Below, one piece after another: positions 61,662 to 64,000 of a stretch of 64,000 nucleotides of DNA. Made by a program: the position numbers and the translations under genes. Source of the stretch: Bacillota bacterium (GTDB lineage Bacteria; Bacillota; Clostridia; Oscillospirales; Oscillospiraceae); contig JAUNCL010000005.1 in the NCBI GenBank assembly GCA_030535235.1, positions 38,371-102,370 of the forward strand, read 5' to 3'. The notes below the pieces were generated by a model. The model saw nothing but the letters and a program-made list of their open reading frames with translations. It was not told the DNA's origin and did not search any database. How positions within the stretch are numbered: the stretch's first letter is position 1; the number at the start of each line of letters is the position of its first letter.

Positions 61662-63098
61662 ATGAATTACAAGCTTATGCTCCGCACCCTGGGGCGGACC
61701 CTCCAGCTGGAGGGTCTGTGCCTGTTTCTCCCCCTGGGTGTGTCCCTTTTCTATCGGGAGGACCCCCGGCCCTTCCTCTATACGATTCTGCTGGTCCTCC
61801 TGCTGGGGACCGGACTGTCCCGCCTCCGGTCCAAGCCCGACTTCTACTCCCGGGAGGGCTACGCCGTGGTGGGCCTCATCTGGCTGGCCCTGGGGCTCTT
61901 CGGCGCCCTGCCCTTCTGGTTCTCCGGGTACTTCACCGGCTATGTAGACTGCCTGTTTGAAACGGTCTCCGGCTTCACCACCACCGGGGCCTCCATCCTC
62001 ACGGACATTGAGGCCCTCCCCCGGGGCATCCTCTTCTGGCGGTCCTTCTCCTCCTGGATCGGCGGCATGGGGGTCCTCATTTTTACCCTGGCCTTTCTGC
62101 CCAAGGTAGGCGGCCGGACCCAGGTGCTGGTCCAGGCCGAGTCCCCCGGCCCGGTGTCCTCCAAGCTGGTCCCCAAAACCGCCCAGTCCTCCCAGATCCT
62201 CTACCTGATCTATATTGCCCTGACGGCCCTGGAGATCCTCTGCCTCTCCCTGGCGGGGATGCCCCTCTATGACGCGGCTGTGACCACCTTCGCCACGGTG
62301 TGTACCGGCGGCTTTTCCGTCATGAACGCCAGCATCGCCGCCTACGGCCTTCCCGCCTGCGAGATCATCATCACCGTCTTCATGCTCCTGTGCTCCCTGA
62401 ACTTCGCCGCCTTCTTCCTGGTCCTCACCGGCCGGGCCCGACAGGCCCTGCGGAGCGATGAGCTGCGGTTCTTCCTCATCGCAGTGCTGCTGGCGGTCGC
62501 CATCATCTTCTGGAACGTCCGCCCCCTCTATGACACCCTGGGGGAGACCCTGCGGATCGTCTGCTTCCAGGTGGCCACCATCGTGTCCACGGCAGGGTTC
62601 TCCACAGCGGACTTCGCCCTCTGGCCCACCCTCTCCCAGCTGGTCCTGGTCCTCCTCATGTTTCTGGGTGGCTGCGCCGGCAGCACCGCCGGCGGCCTCA
62701 AGTGCTCCCGGGTCCTGCTGATGCTCCGGGGCGGGCTGCGGACGCTGCGCCGCCTGTCCCACCCCCGGGAGGTGAAGGTGGTAAAGCTGGACGGCAAGGC
62801 GGTGGACGAGGGCACCCTGAGCACCGTTTTCGTCTTCTTCTCCCTCTACTGCCTGACCCTGGGGGCAACGGCCGCCCTGGTCGCTCTGGACGGGGAATCC
62901 CTGACCACCTCCTTCACCGCCGCCCTGGCCTGCCTGAGCAACGTGGGGCCGGGTCTGGACGCCGTGGGACCCACGGGAAACTTCGCCGCCTTCTCCCCTC
63001 TGAGCAAGGTGGGGCTCACCCTTTCCATGCTCATTGGCCGCCTGGAGATCTTCCCCATCCTCATCCTCATGCTCCCCTCCACCTGGAAACGAAACTGA
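61662..63098 (+). CDS. trkH: Trk potassium uptake membrane subunit TrkH, copy 2
   Basis: The 478-residue paralogue shares the same opening (MNYKLMLRTLGRTLQ) and layout as the gene 24 bp upstream, with many conservative differences. Its filter regions are TTTGAS, CTGGFS, STAGFS and SNVGPG. The first and third differ from copy 1 next to the filter glycine, so affinity or ion preference may differ. A terminator follows, ending the trkA-trkH-trkH unit. Confidence 0.94.
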   Translation: MNYKLMLRTLGRTLQLEGLCLFLPLGVSLFYREDPRPFLYTILLVLLLGTGLSRLRSKPDFYSREGYAVVGLIWLALGLFGALPFWFSGYFTGYVDCLFETVSGFTTTGASILTDIEALPRGILFWRSFSSWIGGMGVLIFTLAFLPKVGGRTQVLVQAESPGPVSSKLVPKTAQSSQILYLIYIALTALEILCLSLAGMPLYDAAVTTFATVCTGGFSVMNASIAAYGLPACEIIITVFMLLCSLNFAAFFLVLTGRARQALRSDELRFFLIAVLLAVAIIFWNVRPLYDTLGETLRIVCFQVATIVSTAGFSTADFALWPTLSQLVLVLLMFLGGCAGSTAGGLKCSRVLLMLRGGLRTLRRLSHPREVKVVKLDGKAVDEGTLSTVFVFFSLYCLTLGATAALVALDGESLTTSFTAALACLSNVGPGLDAVGPTGNFAAFSPLSKVGLTLSMLIGRLEIFPILILMLPSTWKRN

Positions 63099-63114
63099 TC
63101 TCCGGCCCCCTCCT

Positions 63115-63142
63115 GCAGAGCCTTTTCAGGCTCTGCTTTTTT
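63115..63142 (+). terminator. Terminator of the trk unit
   Basis: GCAGAGCC-TTTTCA-GGCTCTGC followed by six Ts, 17 bp after the second trkH stop. Confidence 0.9.
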
Positions 63143-63217
63143 ATCTAAAATACTCCGACTTTTTTCGATCGGTTTTGTGAAAATATTGCGAAATCAGAGA
63201 AATGAGCGGCGTAATAC

Positions 63218-63245
63218 TTGCAAATCCCTTTTCTTATGCTAAAAT
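63218..63245 (+). promoter_or_regulatory. Promoter of the membrane pyrophosphatase gene
   Basis: TTGCAA (63218-63223) and TAAAAT (63240-63245) are 16 bp apart, about 65 bp before the GTG start. Confidence 0.55.
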
Positions 63246-63312
63246 TGGTATGTTATTCGTGTATCCCCTGTCTTTCCCAGGCAGGAGATAACAAAGAAAA
63301 GGAGTGTCGTTC

Positions 63313-64000
63313 GTGGAAAACTACATGTGGATCGGCTTTATCGGCGCCGCCCTGGCTCTGATCTTCGCCCTGATCCAACGCAACAAGGTCATGACCTTCT
63401 CCGAAGGCAATGACACGATGCGGAAGATCGCGCAGTCCATCCGTGATGGTGCCAATGCGTATCTGAAGCATCAGTACACCACTGTCGCCAAGGTCTTTGT
63501 GGTGGTCTTCATCATCCTGGTGGTGATCGCCTTCGCCAGCGGCGGCAGCATGCTGTCCAAATTTACTCCCTTTGCTTTCCTCACCGGTGGTATCTGGTCC
63601 ATGCTGGCCGGCTTCATCGGCATGAAGATCGCAACCAACTCCAACGCCCGTACCGCCCAGGCTGCTTCTGAAAGCCTGAACCGCGGTCTGCGCGTGGCCT
63701 TCTCCTCCGGCTCCGTCATGGGCTTCACCGTCGTGGGCCTGGGCATGCTGGACATCTCCATCTGGTTCTGCATCCTGCGCTACGCCGCCGGCATCACCGA
63801 TCCCGTTGCCCTGGGCAACATCATCGTGATGAACGGCATCGGCGCATCCTTCATGGCTCTGTTTGCCCGTGTGGGCGGCGGTATCTACACCAAGGCCGCT
63901 GACGTGGGCGCTGACCTGGTGGGTAAGGTCGAGGCCGGCATCCCCGAGGATGACCCCCGTAACCCCGCCACCATCGCCGACAACGTGGGCGACAACGTGG
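63313..64000 (+). CDS. hppA: Membrane-bound ion-pumping pyrophosphatase, 5' part
   Basis: The visible 229 residues are the N-terminal third of a membrane pyrophosphatase, which pumps Na+ or H+ with PPi energy. Hydrophobic segments at about 3-20, 55-80, 82-105, 130-155 and 165-185 match the first helices. The PPi-binding block GGGIYTKAADVGADLVGK, then EDDPRNPATIADNVGDN, is unmistakable. The start is GTG 63313 after AAAGGAG. The gene runs past the window end, so the residues that separate K+-dependent and Na+ types are not visible. Confidence 0.93.
   Translation, partial: MENYMWIGFIGAALALIFALIQRNKVMTFSEGNDTMRKIAQSIRDGANAYLKHQYTTVAKVFVVVFIILVVIAFASGGSMLSKFTPFAFLTGGIWSMLAGFIGMKIATNSNARTAQAASESLNRGLRVAFSSGSVMGFTVVGLGMLDISIWFCILRYAAGITDPVALGNIIVMNGIGASFMALFARVGGGIYTKAADVGADLVGKVEAGIPEDDPRNPATIADNVGDNV

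Overview
This 64-kb window looks like chromosome of a GC-rich anaerobic Firmicute, most likely a gut Clostridia member of the Oscillospiraceae (Flavonifractor-like). This is an inference from strong Shine-Dalgarno sequences, Firmicute-type gene sets, glycyl-radical chemistry, a NiaR-type NAD regulator, a membrane pyrophosphatase and high GC content. No rRNA operon, CRISPR array or complete prophage is visible. Genes are dense and lie on both strands.

Layout. Positions 1-4.2 kb (minus strand): an acetyltransferase, a small membrane-anchored protein, and a glycyl radical enzyme with its activase. Positions 4.2-9.1 kb: a structured RNA candidate with its own promoter and terminator, a SIR2-like protein, and a divergent SUV3-like helicase coupled to an unknown gene. 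Positions 9.1-13.5 kb: pyrophosphatase, a DUF1643-like protein, a truncated integrase against the 3' end of the tmRNA gene, then cyclophilin and smpB. Positions 13.5-17.1 kb: an NlpC/P60 protein, folA-thyA and mtaB. Positions 17.2-25.9 kb: yfbR-like, ACT protein and UPF0210 protein, pgi, small conserved genes, a RelBE-like module between 19-bp direct repeats, an iron alcohol dehydrogenase, tRNA-Arg and a CNNM/CBS protein. Positions 26.3-34 kb: prfC, udk, asnS, a TetR-methyltransferase pair with two perfect operators, tRNA-Leu and a DHH phosphoesterase.

Positions 34.2-42.3 kb carry a complete arginine cluster argGHCJBDF, covering the acetyl cycle from N-acetylglutamate to argininosuccinate and its lyase. 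Positions 42.5-46.9 kb carry ogt and the de novo NAD genes: niaR-nadC-nadB face nadA across a shared operator region. Positions 47-51.5 kb: an SLH surface protein, a RodA/FtsW protein, tsaE-tsaB-upp and two tandem tRNA-Leu(CAG) genes. Positions 51.6-58.6 kb: transporters (AI-2E family, DMT, NSS, MATE), an XRE regulator and truA. Positions 58.8-64 kb: trkA with two tandem trkH genes, then the start of a membrane pyrophosphatase that runs off the window.

Several intergenic gaps hold a family of short palindromic or composite repeats that follow gene terminators. The items most worth a second look are the orphan glycyl radical enzyme, the structured RNA at about 4.3-4.57 kb, the direct-repeat-flanked toxin-antitoxin module, the SUV3-like helicase pair, and the TetR and NiaR operator architectures. 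All family names come from recognition of motifs in the translated sequence; no database search was run.
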